In this document: positions 18,740 to 27,376 of the stretch, piece after piece
Position numbering within the stretch: position 1 is the first letter of the stretch
Layout of the letters: every line of letters starts with the position of its first letter
Source: Mycetohabitans sp. B8
GTDB lineage: Bacteria; Pseudomonadota; Gammaproteobacteria; Burkholderiales; Burkholderiaceae
Reading direction: 5' to 3'
NCBI RefSeq assembly: GCF_021991875.1
Contig: NZ_JAHLKR010000016.1
Span: forward strand, 186,001-250,000
DNA length: 64,000 nucleotides
The notes under the pieces: generated by a model
What the model was told of the DNA's origin: nothing
Database searches by the model: none
Seen by the model: only the letters and a program-made list of their open reading frames with translations
Translations under genes and position numbers: made by a program

Positions 18740-19070
18740 CGTGACGGGCGGCTCGTCCGTGGCGATCATCGCCAAGCTAGACGAATGAGGGGCCGCCGTG
18801 GCGGCCGTGGTCGCGATGCCGGATCCGAAGTGGGGCGAGGTATCGTGCGCCTTCATCGAACTTAAGGAAGGCGCGAGCACGACGGCCGACGAGATCATCG
18901 CGTACGGCCGGTTGTTCTTGGCCGGCTTCAAGGTGCCCACGTCGGTGCGCTTTGGGGAACGACCCAAGACATCGACTGACAAGATCCAGAAGTTCGAATT
19001 GCGCAACCGGGTTGGCTCCGCGCAGGCGATCGACCGCACGGCGCTCGACACCGTGGGCAGCGGCAGTTGA
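18740..19070 (+). pseudogene. Acyl-CoA synthetase remnant (C-terminal AMP-binding domain)
   Basis: The sequence reads TGGSSVAIIAKLDE, a stop, then GAAVAAVVAMPDPKWGEV and on to KTSTDKIQKFELRNRVGSA. This is the C-terminal domain of an AMP-forming acyl-CoA synthetase, where the family has GGENISS...EVE, HPAV.AAVVA.PDPKWGE and PKTSTGKIQK. The N-terminal 400 or more residues are missing, an in-frame TGA interrupts the domain (about 18777) and the usual Gly before the catalytic Lys is Asp. It sits end-to-end with the AI-2E-type permease gene. A decayed fragment, not a working gene. Confidence 0.75.
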
Positions 19071-19079
19071 GCGCCGCGC

Positions 19080-20243
19080 TTACGTATCGCTGGTCAAGTC
19101 CTCGTGCTGCGCCGCCCGCGGTGTCCGACGCCGCCGCCGCGCGCCGTTGCGCGGCGGCGTCATCGTGCCATCGACAGCGGAGGGCGGAGGGGTCTCGTCG
19201 CGCGCAATGAGCACTGAGATGTCCCAGCACGCGATGAATAGCGCGGCAATCAATGGGCCGATGACAAAGCCGTTGATGCCGAACGTGGCCATGCCGCCGA
19301 CCGTGGAGATCAGCACGACCCAATCAGGCAGCTTCGTGTCCTTGCCTACCAGGATCGGGCGCAGGAGGTTGTCCACGCCACCGATCACCAACGAGCAGAA
19401 TAAAACGAGCACGATCGCCTTCCACAACGGACCGGCCAGCAGGAAATAGATCGCCGCCGGTCCCCAGACCAGCGCCGAGCCGATCGCCGGCAGCAGTGAC
19501 AGGAACGCCATCAACGTGCCCCACAGCAGCGAGCCGCTGATGCCGAGGATGAAGAAAATCAGGCCGCCGAGCAGGCCCTGCACCGCGGCCACCGCGATAT
19601 TGCCTTTGACCGTCGCGCGCACTACGGTGGTGAACTTGCTGAGCAGTTTTTGCTTGTGCGAGTCGGCCAGCGGCACCGCTTCACGGATACGCAACGAGAT
19701 GGCGCCGCCGTCGCGCAGCAGGAAGAACACCATGTACAGCATGATGCCAAAGCCGACGGCGAACTGCAGCGTATTCTGGCCGATTGCGACCGCCTGCCCG
19801 GCCACGAATTGGCTGATGCGGGCGGCCCCTTCGGTCAGCCTGGCCTGCAGGCTTTGCATGTCGGCCAGGCCGACGTCGTTCAGCCAGTGCTGCGCGAACG
19901 CGGGCAGCGCGCCGACCGCCTTCTGGAAATACAGCGTGATGTTCCACTGGCCGGTTTTGATTTGCTCGTAGGCGAACGAGACTTCCTGCACGAGCGTGCC
20001 GATCATTAGGCTGACAGGCAAAATCACGACCAGCACGCACAGGCTCAACGTCGCCAGCGCCGCAAGGTTTGAGCGGTTGCCCAGCCGCATCGTCAGCGTG
20101 CGCTGCAACGGCTGGAACAAGATGGCTAGGATCGTGCCCCAAAAAATCGCACCGAAGAACGGCAGCAAAATCCAAACGAGCGCGAACGATACCGCGAACA
20201 GCAGGATTTGAAAGCCTCTTTGATTCCGTGTGTCTTTGTCCAT
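19080..20243 (-). CDS. AI-2E family transporter (PerM/YdiK-like permease)
   Basis: A 387-residue inner-membrane protein with paired helices at each end, a soluble segment (about 110-170) and seven or eight predicted helices. The family signature GPAAIYFLLAG, then a GGVDNLLRPILVGKDTKLPDWVVLISTVGG-type region (about 295-325), places it in the AI-2E exporter/PerM superfamily. Substrates are known for few members (autoinducer-2, or Na+/H+ exchange), so none is assigned. The C-terminal 40 residues are basic and variable. Confidence 0.88.
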   Translation of the reverse strand: MDKDTRNQRGFQILLFAVSFALVWILLPFFGAIFWGTILAILFQPLQRTLTMRLGNRSNLAALATLSLCVLVVILPVSLMIGTLVQEVSFAYEQIKTGQWNITLYFQKAVGALPAFAQHWLNDVGLADMQSLQARLTEGAARISQFVAGQAVAIGQNTLQFAVGFGIMLYMVFFLLRDGGAISLRIREAVPLADSHKQKLLSKFTTVVRATVKGNIAVAAVQGLLGGLIFFILGISGSLLWGTLMAFLSLLPAIGSALVWGPAAIYFLLAGPLWKAIVLVLFCSLVIGGVDNLLRPILVGKDTKLPDWVVLISTVGGMATFGINGFVIGPLIAALFIACWDISVLIARDETPPPSAVDGTMTPPRNGARRRRRTPRAAQHEDLTSDT

Positions 20244-20563
20244 GAGTCCAGTCGGCCGCGCCGGGCGGGCCGAGCGTAGAGAGTAATGATGCGTGCCAAG
20301 CGTTTGTGCAGCGCAATCTTGACATGATGCGTGCGGCGCGTCACGCGATGGCTGTGCGCGCTGAGGGCGTTCGGCGCCGCGTACAACCGGATTTTAAGTC
20401 GTTGTCATGGGGCGTCCTGTGCGTCGCACTGAATGCATTGGCCGCACTGGATGTGCAGCCGAGTGGTCGCTCGCGAGGCATCGGTTTGGCTAAGACAGCA
20501 CGCGTGCAGGGCTGGGGCACGGCATCTGCTACCAATGTTAGTACATTTTGCATGGAGCGCATC

Positions 20564-20920
20564 ATGAACAGCACACTGGATCCCGATAACGATTTGCCGC
20601 AGCCCTACGTGCCCGGCCACGATACCGAAGCGCTCGGTCCTGGCGATTCGTCAGACACCGGCAGTGATACGGTCGGCGCGAAACGTCATGATTTCGATCG
20701 CGACACGGAGTTGGACAACCACGCGCTTGAAACGGGCATCGTGGAGCAAGGCAGTGACACCGATAGCGCCGGCACGGGCGAGCGCGCTGCCGCCGATGGC
20801 GACGAGACGATAGCGCCTAATGCAGACGTGATGCCCGATCGCATTGATCACGTGCCTTCCCAGGATCGGGTCCACAGTGACCTGAGTGAGTCTACAGACG
20901 CTGGTGTACGCGATCGTTGA
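20564..20920 (+). CDS. Small acidic hypothetical protein, Burkholderia-type
   Basis: A 118-residue, strongly acidic, Ser/Asp/Thr-rich protein beginning MNSTLDPDNDLPQPYVPGHD. ATG 20564 has GGAG about 6 nt upstream. The upstream extension of the frame has a different composition and is unlikely to be translated. No membrane segment, signal peptide or catalytic motif is visible, and composition suggests disorder. Repeated DSSDTGSDT / GSDTDSAGTGE blocks suggest an internal duplication. Small proteins of this look occur in Burkholderia genomes; the function is unknown. Confidence 0.6.
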   Translation: MNSTLDPDNDLPQPYVPGHDTEALGPGDSSDTGSDTVGAKRHDFDRDTELDNHALETGIVEQGSDTDSAGTGERAAADGDETIAPNADVMPDRIDHVPSQDRVHSDLSESTDAGVRDR

Positions 20921-21111
20921 CAGGGTAGCCGACATGCTGCGGATGGATTCGGCACGTTCTCGTGATAGCCCTGGGTAATATTCGTGCAATGCGCGTGCCG
21001 GTGTGGCTGCAATAAAACACTATTCAGGCACGGCGTTTGCTTATGTCACCGGTGAGTTACGGCGGGGCTGTGGCCGTGCTCGATCATGCTATTTTAATTG
21101 GAGAACCCATA

Positions 21112-21645
21112 ATGAAGTTAACTACACTCGCTTGCATTGGTGCACTGCTGTTTACCCCGATTGTTCACGCTCAAACGCAAGCGGCGTCAACGACGGCCGC
21201 AAATCCGCTCTCCAGCGTGGACCGTGACTTCATACAGGCGGCCACGATGTCGTCGTCGACCGAGATCGATGCGGGGAAGATGGCGCATAAGAATACGAGT
21301 AACGCAGACGTCAGATCGTTTGCGCGTCACATGATCGCCGACCATATGAGGCTGACGGTGCAGCTTAAAGCGGTGGCGCCTCACGGCGTAGTGGTGCCCA
21401 AGGACAACTCCGATATGGCGCTGCTCGATTCGCTCAGGCCATTGGTCGGCGCCGACTTCGATCGCGCCTACGTGCGTAAGGTAGGCTTGGAAGCGCACCG
21501 GATAGCCATCGCCGCGTTCGAGAAAGAAGCGAAGGACGGAGAGAATCCGTCGTTGAAGCAAGCGGCGCTAGACGCTCTGCCCACACTTAGAGAGCATTAC
21601 TTGATGTCGCAGAAGCTGGCGCAAAAGCTGGGGGTGACCGAGTAA
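21112..21645 (+). CDS. DUF4142 family exported protein
   Basis: A 177-residue protein with a signal peptide (LACIGALLFTPIVHAQ) and a DUF4142 helical bundle: DRDFIQAATMSSSTEIDAGK, FARHMIADHMRLTVQLKAVA, FDRAYVRKVGLEAHRIAIAAFEKEA. The fold is ferritin-like and the family is periplasmic and of unknown function, often stress-linked. ATG 21112 has GGAGA about 7 nt upstream. It is convergent with mipA; a GC-rich hairpin lies just after its stop. Confidence 0.87.
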   Translation: MKLTTLACIGALLFTPIVHAQTQAASTTAANPLSSVDRDFIQAATMSSSTEIDAGKMAHKNTSNADVRSFARHMIADHMRLTVQLKAVAPHGVVVPKDNSDMALLDSLRPLVGADFDRAYVRKVGLEAHRIAIAAFEKEAKDGENPSLKQAALDALPTLREHYLMSQKLAQKLGVTE

Positions 21646-21655
21646 GTCGCAACCA

Positions 21656-21694
21656 GCCACCCTGCGCCTGTTTTGTAACGGGCGCAGGGGTGGC
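21656..21694. terminator. GC-rich hairpin between convergent genes
   Basis: GCCACCCTGCGCC and GGCGCAGGGGTGGC pair with one bulge around a T-rich loop, about 10 nt after the DUF4142 stop. No T-tract follows, so it may be a weak or transcript-stabilising structure. Confidence 0.5.
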
Positions 21695-21799
21695 GATGCG
21701 TTGCGCACGTATGACGGGCGCCGCGCCGCCACACCCATCATCGCAGGGCCGTTAAGCGCCGTTGTGAGTGTGTGTCGGCTTATCGGGCAAGGCCCCTCA

Positions 21800-22708
21800 C
21801 TAGAACTGGTAATTGATCGACACGTCACAGACGCCGTTGAACCGCGTGCGGATGACCGGGCTGTCGGCCGCGCTGCCCAGCAGGCGTTTGAACGCACCAT
21901 CGGCGCTCACGAACCAGTGTTTGTTCATGAAGTAGATCATCGTCACACCGAAGCCGGCCGATTTCAGTCCGGCGCCCGCGTCGTAACGGCGATACCCGGA
22001 GCGCACGGCTTGGTCGGCAGTGACGCCGAACCAGCCGTTCATGTATTTCGAGTCCGCAAACGTCACGGACGGACCCGCGAACCAATAGAACTTTTCCGAA
22101 CTGCCCGGTAGGGGCATATAGGTGCTCAGGTCGAACGTCCAACCGTTCGAGCCGCCGAAGCTGCGTGTGGTCACACCCCGGACCACCAGTGGAAACGCCT
22201 TCGATACCACGTACTCGGCGGCGATCTTCATTTCCGGCGCCGGGTTAATGTTGTCCAGTCCAGCCAGTCGCGACGGATCATCATGCGCGCGCCGGCCAAG
22301 ATCGTATGCCGCCGCGACGCTCACGCGCCAATTCGGACCGCGCAGCACATTGACGCCGATACCTTCGCCAGTTGATAAGAAGACGAGGTCGCGATAGCGC
22401 ATGTCCACGCTTGGGCCGACCAATGTGCGATACCGATTCTCACCCTCGTAGCGGGGCGCGAATGTCGAGCCAATGCCGATCCTTGCTTCCCACTCCGGGA
22501 TGGATGACATGTACAGTTTTTGCAGGGGAACACCAGCCGAATACTGCCACTCGCCCAGTGGCGATGGGGTTTGCGCCTGTGTCGGCGCGGTGTAAATCGT
22601 CAATGCCATTGCGGCTGCGGCAAACGGGACGGCATCCCGTCGCAGTGAGCCGCGAACGCGACGCGGTGAGCAGGGTTGTTGCTTTGCAGTGCAAATGTCG
22701 AGCGCCAT
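21800..22708 (-). CDS. MipA/OmpV family outer-membrane protein
   Basis: A 302-residue beta-barrel protein. ATG 22708 has GGAGA 7 nt upstream; the longer frame reaching 22972 is not needed. After a signal peptide (AAAAMALTIYTAPTQAQ) come barrel strands with MipA signatures (RIGIGSTFAPRYEGENRYR, then SVAAAYDLGRR), and the protein ends in an aromatic residue (INYQF), as outer-membrane barrels do. MipA scaffolds peptidoglycan enzymes in E. coli; relatives act in antibiotic tolerance or adhesion. It stands alone, divergent from the DUF892 gene. Confidence 0.88.
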   Translation of the reverse strand: MALDICTAKQQPCSPRRVRGSLRRDAVPFAAAAMALTIYTAPTQAQTPSPLGEWQYSAGVPLQKLYMSSIPEWEARIGIGSTFAPRYEGENRYRTLVGPSVDMRYRDLVFLSTGEGIGVNVLRGPNWRVSVAAAYDLGRRAHDDPSRLAGLDNINPAPEMKIAAEYVVSKAFPLVVRGVTTRSFGGSNGWTFDLSTYMPLPGSSEKFYWFAGPSVTFADSKYMNGWFGVTADQAVRSGYRRYDAGAGLKSAGFGVTMIYFMNKHWFVSADGAFKRLLGSAADSPVIRTRFNGVCDVSINYQF

Positions 22709-23110
22709 TGAGTCTCCGATTGTCAAGCGGACGAGCGAGGGAAGCACGTACTGTGCCAATCGAACGCAGGGCCGTCCCGTCCCTGTATTGCAATGCAGCA
22801 TCGCTGGCGTACCGCCATGCGTAGTCTGCTGCGAAGACGGGATGCGGCAACGACAGCGCAGTGTAGTGAAAAATTTGCCGTTATCGGGCGCTGTCTCGCG
22901 CCAGGCCACCCGCCGCTTACCGGGCCCCTCGAGCCGGCACCGGTCGATCGCGCGCGGTGCCATTACCCGCACGGGTCGATCGTGTTGAGCGGCCGGTATC
23001 GGATCCTATGCAGGGGGCCGCTGCGTTCTGCCGGGTATGACGGTTGCGCAGACCGATGTGCCGCGCATGTCGCGCGGCGCGCTATACGGTGCGGTACCGG
23101 CGAGGAAAAC
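22709..23110. other. Divergent intergenic region between mipA and the DUF892 gene
   Basis: About 400 bp containing the promoters of both divergent genes. Long frames cross it on both strands, but they are upstream extensions of the flanking genes with no domain similarity. No clear -35/-10 pair, FNR box or repeat was recognised. Confidence 0.35.
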
Positions 23111-23623
23111 ATGATGACGAGTCCACGCGAACATATGATTGATTGGTTGAAGGATGCCTATGCGATGGAGCAGCATGCGGAGTCGATGCTCAAGGCGCAA
23201 GCGTCGAGGCTTGAACATTATCCCAAGCTCAAACAGCGCATCGAGCAGCACGTTGATGAGACGCTGTCCCAGCAAAAGCTGCTCGAACAGTGTCTGGACC
23301 GGCTGGGCAGCAGCCCGTCGACGATCAAGAATCTTGCCGCCCGGGCTGCCGCGTTTGGACAGGCGCTCGGCGGGATGACTGTCACCGATGAGGTGGTCAA
23401 GGGCAGCATGGCCAGCTATGTGTTCGAGCACATCGAAATTGCCGCGTACACGGCACTGATTGCGGCCGCCCGCGCGGCCGGAGACGCCGAGACGCAACGT
23501 TGCTGCGAGCAGATCCTGCCGCAGGAGGTTGAGATGGCGCGCTGGCTGCACGACAACCTACCGGATGTCGTGACCGCCTATCTGGCTCGTTCCGCGGGCG
23601 AGCGTGACGACGCCAAGCGTTGA
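23111..23623 (+). CDS. DUF892/YciE-like ferritin-like protein
   Basis: A 170-residue helical protein of the YciF/YciE (DUF892) family: MIDWLKDAYAMEQHAESMLK, a middle DETLSQQKLLEQCLDRLG helix, and SYVFEHIEIAAYTALIAAAR, with conserved Glu and His residues of a ferritin-like di-metal bundle. ATG 23111 has GAGG about 6 nt upstream. Such proteins are induced by osmotic, oxidative or stationary-phase stress. It neighbours a CBS-BON remnant and low-oxygen genes, suggesting a former stress cluster. Confidence 0.82.
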   Translation: MMTSPREHMIDWLKDAYAMEQHAESMLKAQASRLEHYPKLKQRIEQHVDETLSQQKLLEQCLDRLGSSPSTIKNLAARAAAFGQALGGMTVTDEVVKGSMASYVFEHIEIAAYTALIAAARAAGDAETQRCCEQILPQEVEMARWLHDNLPDVVTAYLARSAGERDDAKR

Positions 23624-23834
23624 CGCTCGACACGGGCACGCAACGAATCCACTGATGGGCAAGCTCAGCATCTCGTCGGGCCGGGCAAGCCCAGCCTCTC
23701 GTCAGGCCGGCGCGGCTTCATTCGGATGCTCGCCTATGGCGCACCGGCCGCCGCCGGCGCGCTGGCGACAGCGGCGAGCCGCATGCCCGGCCGCAGCGCC
23801 GCAACGTGGTGACGTGCCATGTTAGATCGCGGGC

Positions 23835-24517
23835 AGCAGCGGGTACGGTACGGGTGATCCTCGACGGCGTTGACGCCGGGGATATTCTGCACGGCGATAC
23901 GCATCGCTATGATTCCGTTATCGGACCACCGGTAGCGCCACAGGTGAAGGATGCTGTTGCGCACGACAATGCTATGCTCGGAAACGCCCACTTGCGCCCC
24001 GCCAACTCACCTATCAACCTCGTGCGCAATGCCGCGTCGCTTGCCGATGCGCGCGGCGACGACGCATCTTTCGATGCCGGGGTACGGGCCAGCGCCTGCA
24101 CGAGGTTGGCGCGGCTCACGATGTCACCAGCCGGTCCGCCTGTATGATGAACAGGCGGCTTGATGTGGCGCCGCTCAAGCGCGCGGCGAGTTCGGCCAGC
24201 GGGGTGTCTTCGCCGACAGAGATCACCGTGGTGATCATCACATCAGCGACGGTGTTGCCATGGGACTTCGCATGTTCGGCCGGCTCGCGGCTTGTCAACG
24301 CCCCTTCTAGTTACCACAAACGACGCTGTTCATCCGGGCTCAGTTCGCTGCGATGCAATCAGTGCGTCTCGCTGAGCATGCCGACCAGCACGCCCGCGTC
24401 GTGGACCACCGGCACGCCGCTGATATGACGCTCGCCCCACACCTTGGCGGCCTTGCGCACCGTCATGGCAGGCGTCACGGTAATGACGCCGGTGGTCATG
24501 ATGTCGATGGCTTTCAT
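23835..24517 (-). pseudogene. CBS-CBS-BON domain protein, inactivated
   Basis: Starts well: ATG 24517 with AGAGGA upstream, then MKAIDIMTTGVITVTPAMTV, the first CBS domain. In the same frame, stops interrupt at SETH-stop-LHRSEL (about 24359) and RRLW-stop-LEGA; the second CBS continues (NTVADVMITTVISVGEDTP). A 1-nt deletion follows after DRLV (about 24120), then VSRANLVQALA, and another shift after KWAFPS leads into a BON segment (HLWRYRWSDNG, then NIPGVNAVEDH). So at least two nonsense and two frameshift changes. Intact relatives are CBS-BON stress proteins, often in low-oxygen clusters. An FNR-type box lies about 120 bp upstream of the start. Confidence 0.85.
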
Positions 24518-24639
24518 GGTCGTGTCCTCTTGAAAAAGCATTAGATTGCACACGGATAGCTTGTCAGTGGGCGCAAGCGGTTCAGTTGATCGAAATCGCG
24601 CTGCGCCTTGAGGTGGTGCGTCGGTGTGTGACGTGTGGT

Positions 24640-24653
24640 TTGATTTCAATCAA
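24640..24653. promoter_or_regulatory. FNR/ANR-type binding site
   Basis: TTGATTTCAATCAA is a perfect TTGAT-N4-ATCAA palindrome, the FNR/CRP-family anaerobic consensus. It lies about 130 bp upstream of the CBS-BON remnant (minus) and about 240 bp upstream of the CydX-like/HemN-like pair (plus), so it could serve either side. Confidence 0.75.
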
Positions 24654-24887
24654 GGGACCGCGCGCCGATTGAGGTGATCATTAATACGCGAAGCCGATAC
24701 TTGTGTTCGCGCCGTGTGCCCGGATGGCTGGCTATCGCGATGCTTATTGATTTGTGTCATGGCGCACCGGCGCGCGATACGCGATGCTGCACTTATCGAC
24801 GTTGCGGTTTTGTGCGACGGGCATCCGGCGAGCCGCCTGCCGGGCCGGGCGGTGGGCCAGTTCACGAGGCGTAGGCCAGAGGGAAAA

Positions 24888-25043
24888 ATGGGTTATCTGA
24901 CGTGGATGATCGGTGTGGGTGCGGCGCTGTGCGCGGGCTTTGCCAGTGCGATGTGGTTCGAGGCGAATCGGCGTTCGATGCGCGCCACATGGGCTGGGCG
25001 AACTGCGTCGACGGAGGAATCCAAAAAGGGAGCAGAATTTTGA
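24888..25043 (+). CDS. CydX/CbdX-like small membrane protein
   Basis: A 51-residue protein, MGYLTWMIGVGAALCAGF then AMWFEANRR. One transmembrane helix and the Y..W..G...A...AMW.E pattern match the small subunit of cytochrome bd oxidase (CydX/YbgT). ATG 24888 has GAGGG about 5 nt upstream. No cydAB is in the window, so this is an orphan copy. Its TGA overlaps the probable TTG start of the HemN-like gene, implying translational coupling. The tail beyond residue 30 is longer and more polar than usual. Confidence 0.5.
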   Translation: MGYLTWMIGVGAALCAGFASAMWFEANRRSMRATWAGRTASTEESKKGAEF

Positions 25044-26470
25044 AGGGGGGCACGAGCGACGCGAGACCCGGTGATGCGGACCCGCATGCGCTGCGCCGTT
25101 ACGCGACCTATCCGGAGCGCGGGTGGTTCGTCGACGCGTTCGACGAAGCGGCGCTAGCGGCTTGCTACGCCAGCGCGTTGCCTGTCAGCGGCGCCGGCTG
25201 GGGCGACGGGGCGGGCACGGCCCCGGCGCATATCGCACTGTCGGTTGCCATACCGGCGCTCGCGCCCGGCAATGCCGCTTATCTGGCGTTTGCGCGCCGC
25301 ATCGACGACGATATCGCGTTTCATCGGCAATGGGACCCGGCGCGATCCGACGTCGCGGAGTTGCACTGGAGCGGCGAACTCGGCTTGCTCGGGGCAAGCG
25401 GCGCCGCGCGGCTCGTCGCGTTGTTGCGACAGCGGTTCGCGTTCGCGCGCGATGCCCACTGGTCGGTTTCGCTCGATTGGCGTGCCGCACAGGACGAGAC
25501 GTTGCTCGACACGCTGGCATTGAACGGCTTCGCGCATCTCGAACTGTGCGTCGGTGCGGTGCCGACGGCGCGGCCCGGCGGTATCGCTGGGGGCATGCGG
25601 TCATCGACGGAATTCCCCGGCGTGGGCGAGCAGGAGCCGATGGACGCCGACCGGCGGCGTTTGACCGAACTCGTCGCGCGGGCCCGCGCGCACGGTTTTG
25701 CATCCGTGGGGGCGGTGCTCGAGTACGGTACTGAGCCGCGCGGCCCAGTACCGGGCGCGCCATCGCCGGGCACGCTGCACATGCTCGATGCATTGATCGC
25801 CGAAGGTGCCACGCGGCTCCGTCTGCAAACGCGTTGTATGTGCGCTGACGTGCTCGCCGAGCGGGTGGTACTGGTCGAGCGGTTGCATGCGTCCGGGTAC
25901 GTGCAATTAGGTATCGACGACCACGCGCGTCGCGACGATCCGTTGGTATCGGCACAGCGATTCGGTCGTCTCGTGTGTAAGCCGTTTGGCTTGTCCTCGC
26001 GTGCGACGCACGCTGTCGTGCCGCTTGGGCCGGGGGCGATCGGCGCCACCGCCGACGCTTATTTCCAGCATCTGGAGGCCTTGCCATCCGGACCCGTGCG
26101 TTCTATCGCGGGGCGCAAGGTGCGCGCGCCGGGCTTGCGTGGATGGCGCTTGTCGGCCGACGACGCGATCCGTCGCACGGTCATCCAGTCGCTGGCCACC
26201 AATTTCTTCATTGACCGGCAGGCGATCGAGTTGGCGCACAATATCGAGTTTTCCGACTACTTCGCCAACGAGATCCGCGTGCTGCGCCGCTGCGCGAATG
26301 CCGGCCTGCTGTCGCTAGAAGACAACTTCGTCGAGACGACCGATGCGGGACGCGTGCGTTTAGACAATCTGTGCGGCGTCTTCGATCGTTATCGCCACGT
26401 GCGCCATGCGTGGCTGCGTTCATGGGTCGGCACGGCCCGTGTACTCGAGCCATTGCTTGCCGTGCGTTGA
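25040..26470 (+). CDS. HemN-like protein lacking the radical-SAM cysteine motif
   Basis: About 476 residues from TTG 25040, which has GGGAG about 7 nt upstream and overlaps the previous stop. The start (RRYATYPERGWFVDAFDE), the middle (DVAELHWSGELGLLGASG, then ARDAHWSVSLDWR) and the C-terminus (FFIDRQAIELAHNIEFSDYFANE, then GRVRLDNLCGVFDRYRH) follow oxygen-independent coproporphyrinogen III oxidase along its length. Where HemN has HIPFCxxxCxYCxC this protein has VAIPALAPG, with no cysteines and a shorter loop, and GGGTP is SGELG. It cannot bind the 4Fe-4S cluster as HemN does. It is either a catalytically dead paralogue with another role or an early pseudogene; the open frame favours the former. 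Confidence 0.7.
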   Translation: MKGGTSDARPGDADPHALRRYATYPERGWFVDAFDEAALAACYASALPVSGAGWGDGAGTAPAHIALSVAIPALAPGNAAYLAFARRIDDDIAFHRQWDPARSDVAELHWSGELGLLGASGAARLVALLRQRFAFARDAHWSVSLDWRAAQDETLLDTLALNGFAHLELCVGAVPTARPGGIAGGMRSSTEFPGVGEQEPMDADRRRLTELVARARAHGFASVGAVLEYGTEPRGPVPGAPSPGTLHMLDALIAEGATRLRLQTRCMCADVLAERVVLVERLHASGYVQLGIDDHARRDDPLVSAQRFGRLVCKPFGLSSRATHAVVPLGPGAIGATADAYFQHLEALPSGPVRSIAGRKVRAPGLRGWRLSADDAIRRTVIQSLATNFFIDRQAIELAHNIEFSDYFANEIRVLRRCANAGLLSLEDNFVETTDAGRVRLDNLCGVFDRYRHVRHAWLRSWVGTARVLEPLLAVR

Positions 26471-26499
26471 GCGCGGCGTCGAGTTAGCGCGGTGAAGCC

Positions 26500-26710
26500 C
26501 AGAGTGCTGATCACGCTGCGGCCACCGTCCAAATTCCTGCGCGATCGCCGGCTGGTTGCGATGAAACGCAGTGTCGAAACGCGCGACCTGCGACACGCGC
26601 GGCACGGTGGCATGCACGGCACGGATTGTCGCCACGTGGTGCGCCTGGTGCAATGGCGCCAGCCGCACCAGCGCCTCGGCGCCCGTGAGCACGGCGTCGT
26701 CAATCAGCAT
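26500..26710 (-). pseudogene. Acetate kinase fragment
   Basis: The minus-strand frame reads VLTGAEALVRLAPLHQAHHV, then ATIRAVHATVP and QVARFDTAFHRNQPAIAQEF. This matches the acetate kinase segment around APLHNPHN..GI.A and QVAVFDTAFH. Only about 70 residues of some 400 remain; the regions before and after show no clear AckA similarity. It lies just past the HemN-like gene, and in related bacteria acetate kinase belongs to low-oxygen clusters with CBS/USP genes. Confidence 0.65.
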
Positions 26711-26990
26711 GGGTTCGGTCGATGACGAGCGATTTATAGCCTCGTCTGGTTGGTACGGCGTGCGGCCCCGGCCATACTGGTGTCACGGGCAGCCAGCGTG
26801 TCGCCGCCGATGCTGGCTGCTTGGGCCCGCGTCACCCGTTTCGGTCGGGCGTCCACGCGAATGGCCCGATCGCTGATGGGACAAGTGCCAATGCGCTGGT
26901 CGTCCATGTCGCCTCATTTTTTACGTAATTGTTGACACAACGGCGGCAAATCAGCATAATGGCGTTCTTCGCTGATTACGCAGCAAAGCC

Positions 26991-27075
<85 letters not shown>

Positions 27076-27113
27076 AAGGTTGCGCTGTCGTGATACGACG
27101 AAGTGGTACGAGA

Positions 27114-27147
27114 AACCCCGTAAGATAAAGGTCTTACGGGGTTTTTT
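27114..27147 (+). terminator. Rho-independent terminator after tRNA-Leu
   Basis: CCCCGTAAGA, a 6-nt loop, then TCTTACGGGG followed by six T residues: a perfect 10-bp stem. Confidence 0.93.
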
Positions 27148-27376
27148 GTCTTTTCAGCCGGCCGACGGCAAGCCGGTGGTTCACCGGTGTCAACGTGCGT
27201 GCTGTCCGCCACGCCGGCGCATCCAGCGCATCAGCCCTGCATTGACCAAACCCGGTGTTAGAATCATTCTCCAGTGAGTTGGCCGGCGCCACCGTGCATT
27301 GGCCGGGCAGTGACGATGCGTGCCACGCCAATCCGTGCGCTGCGCGCATTCAAGACAACCATTCATCGACAAGGCT

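Noticed and set aside
22709-22972. N-terminal extension of the MipA frame to 22972
   Set aside because: No signal or family similarity, while ATG 22708 has a good ribosome binding site followed by a signal peptide.
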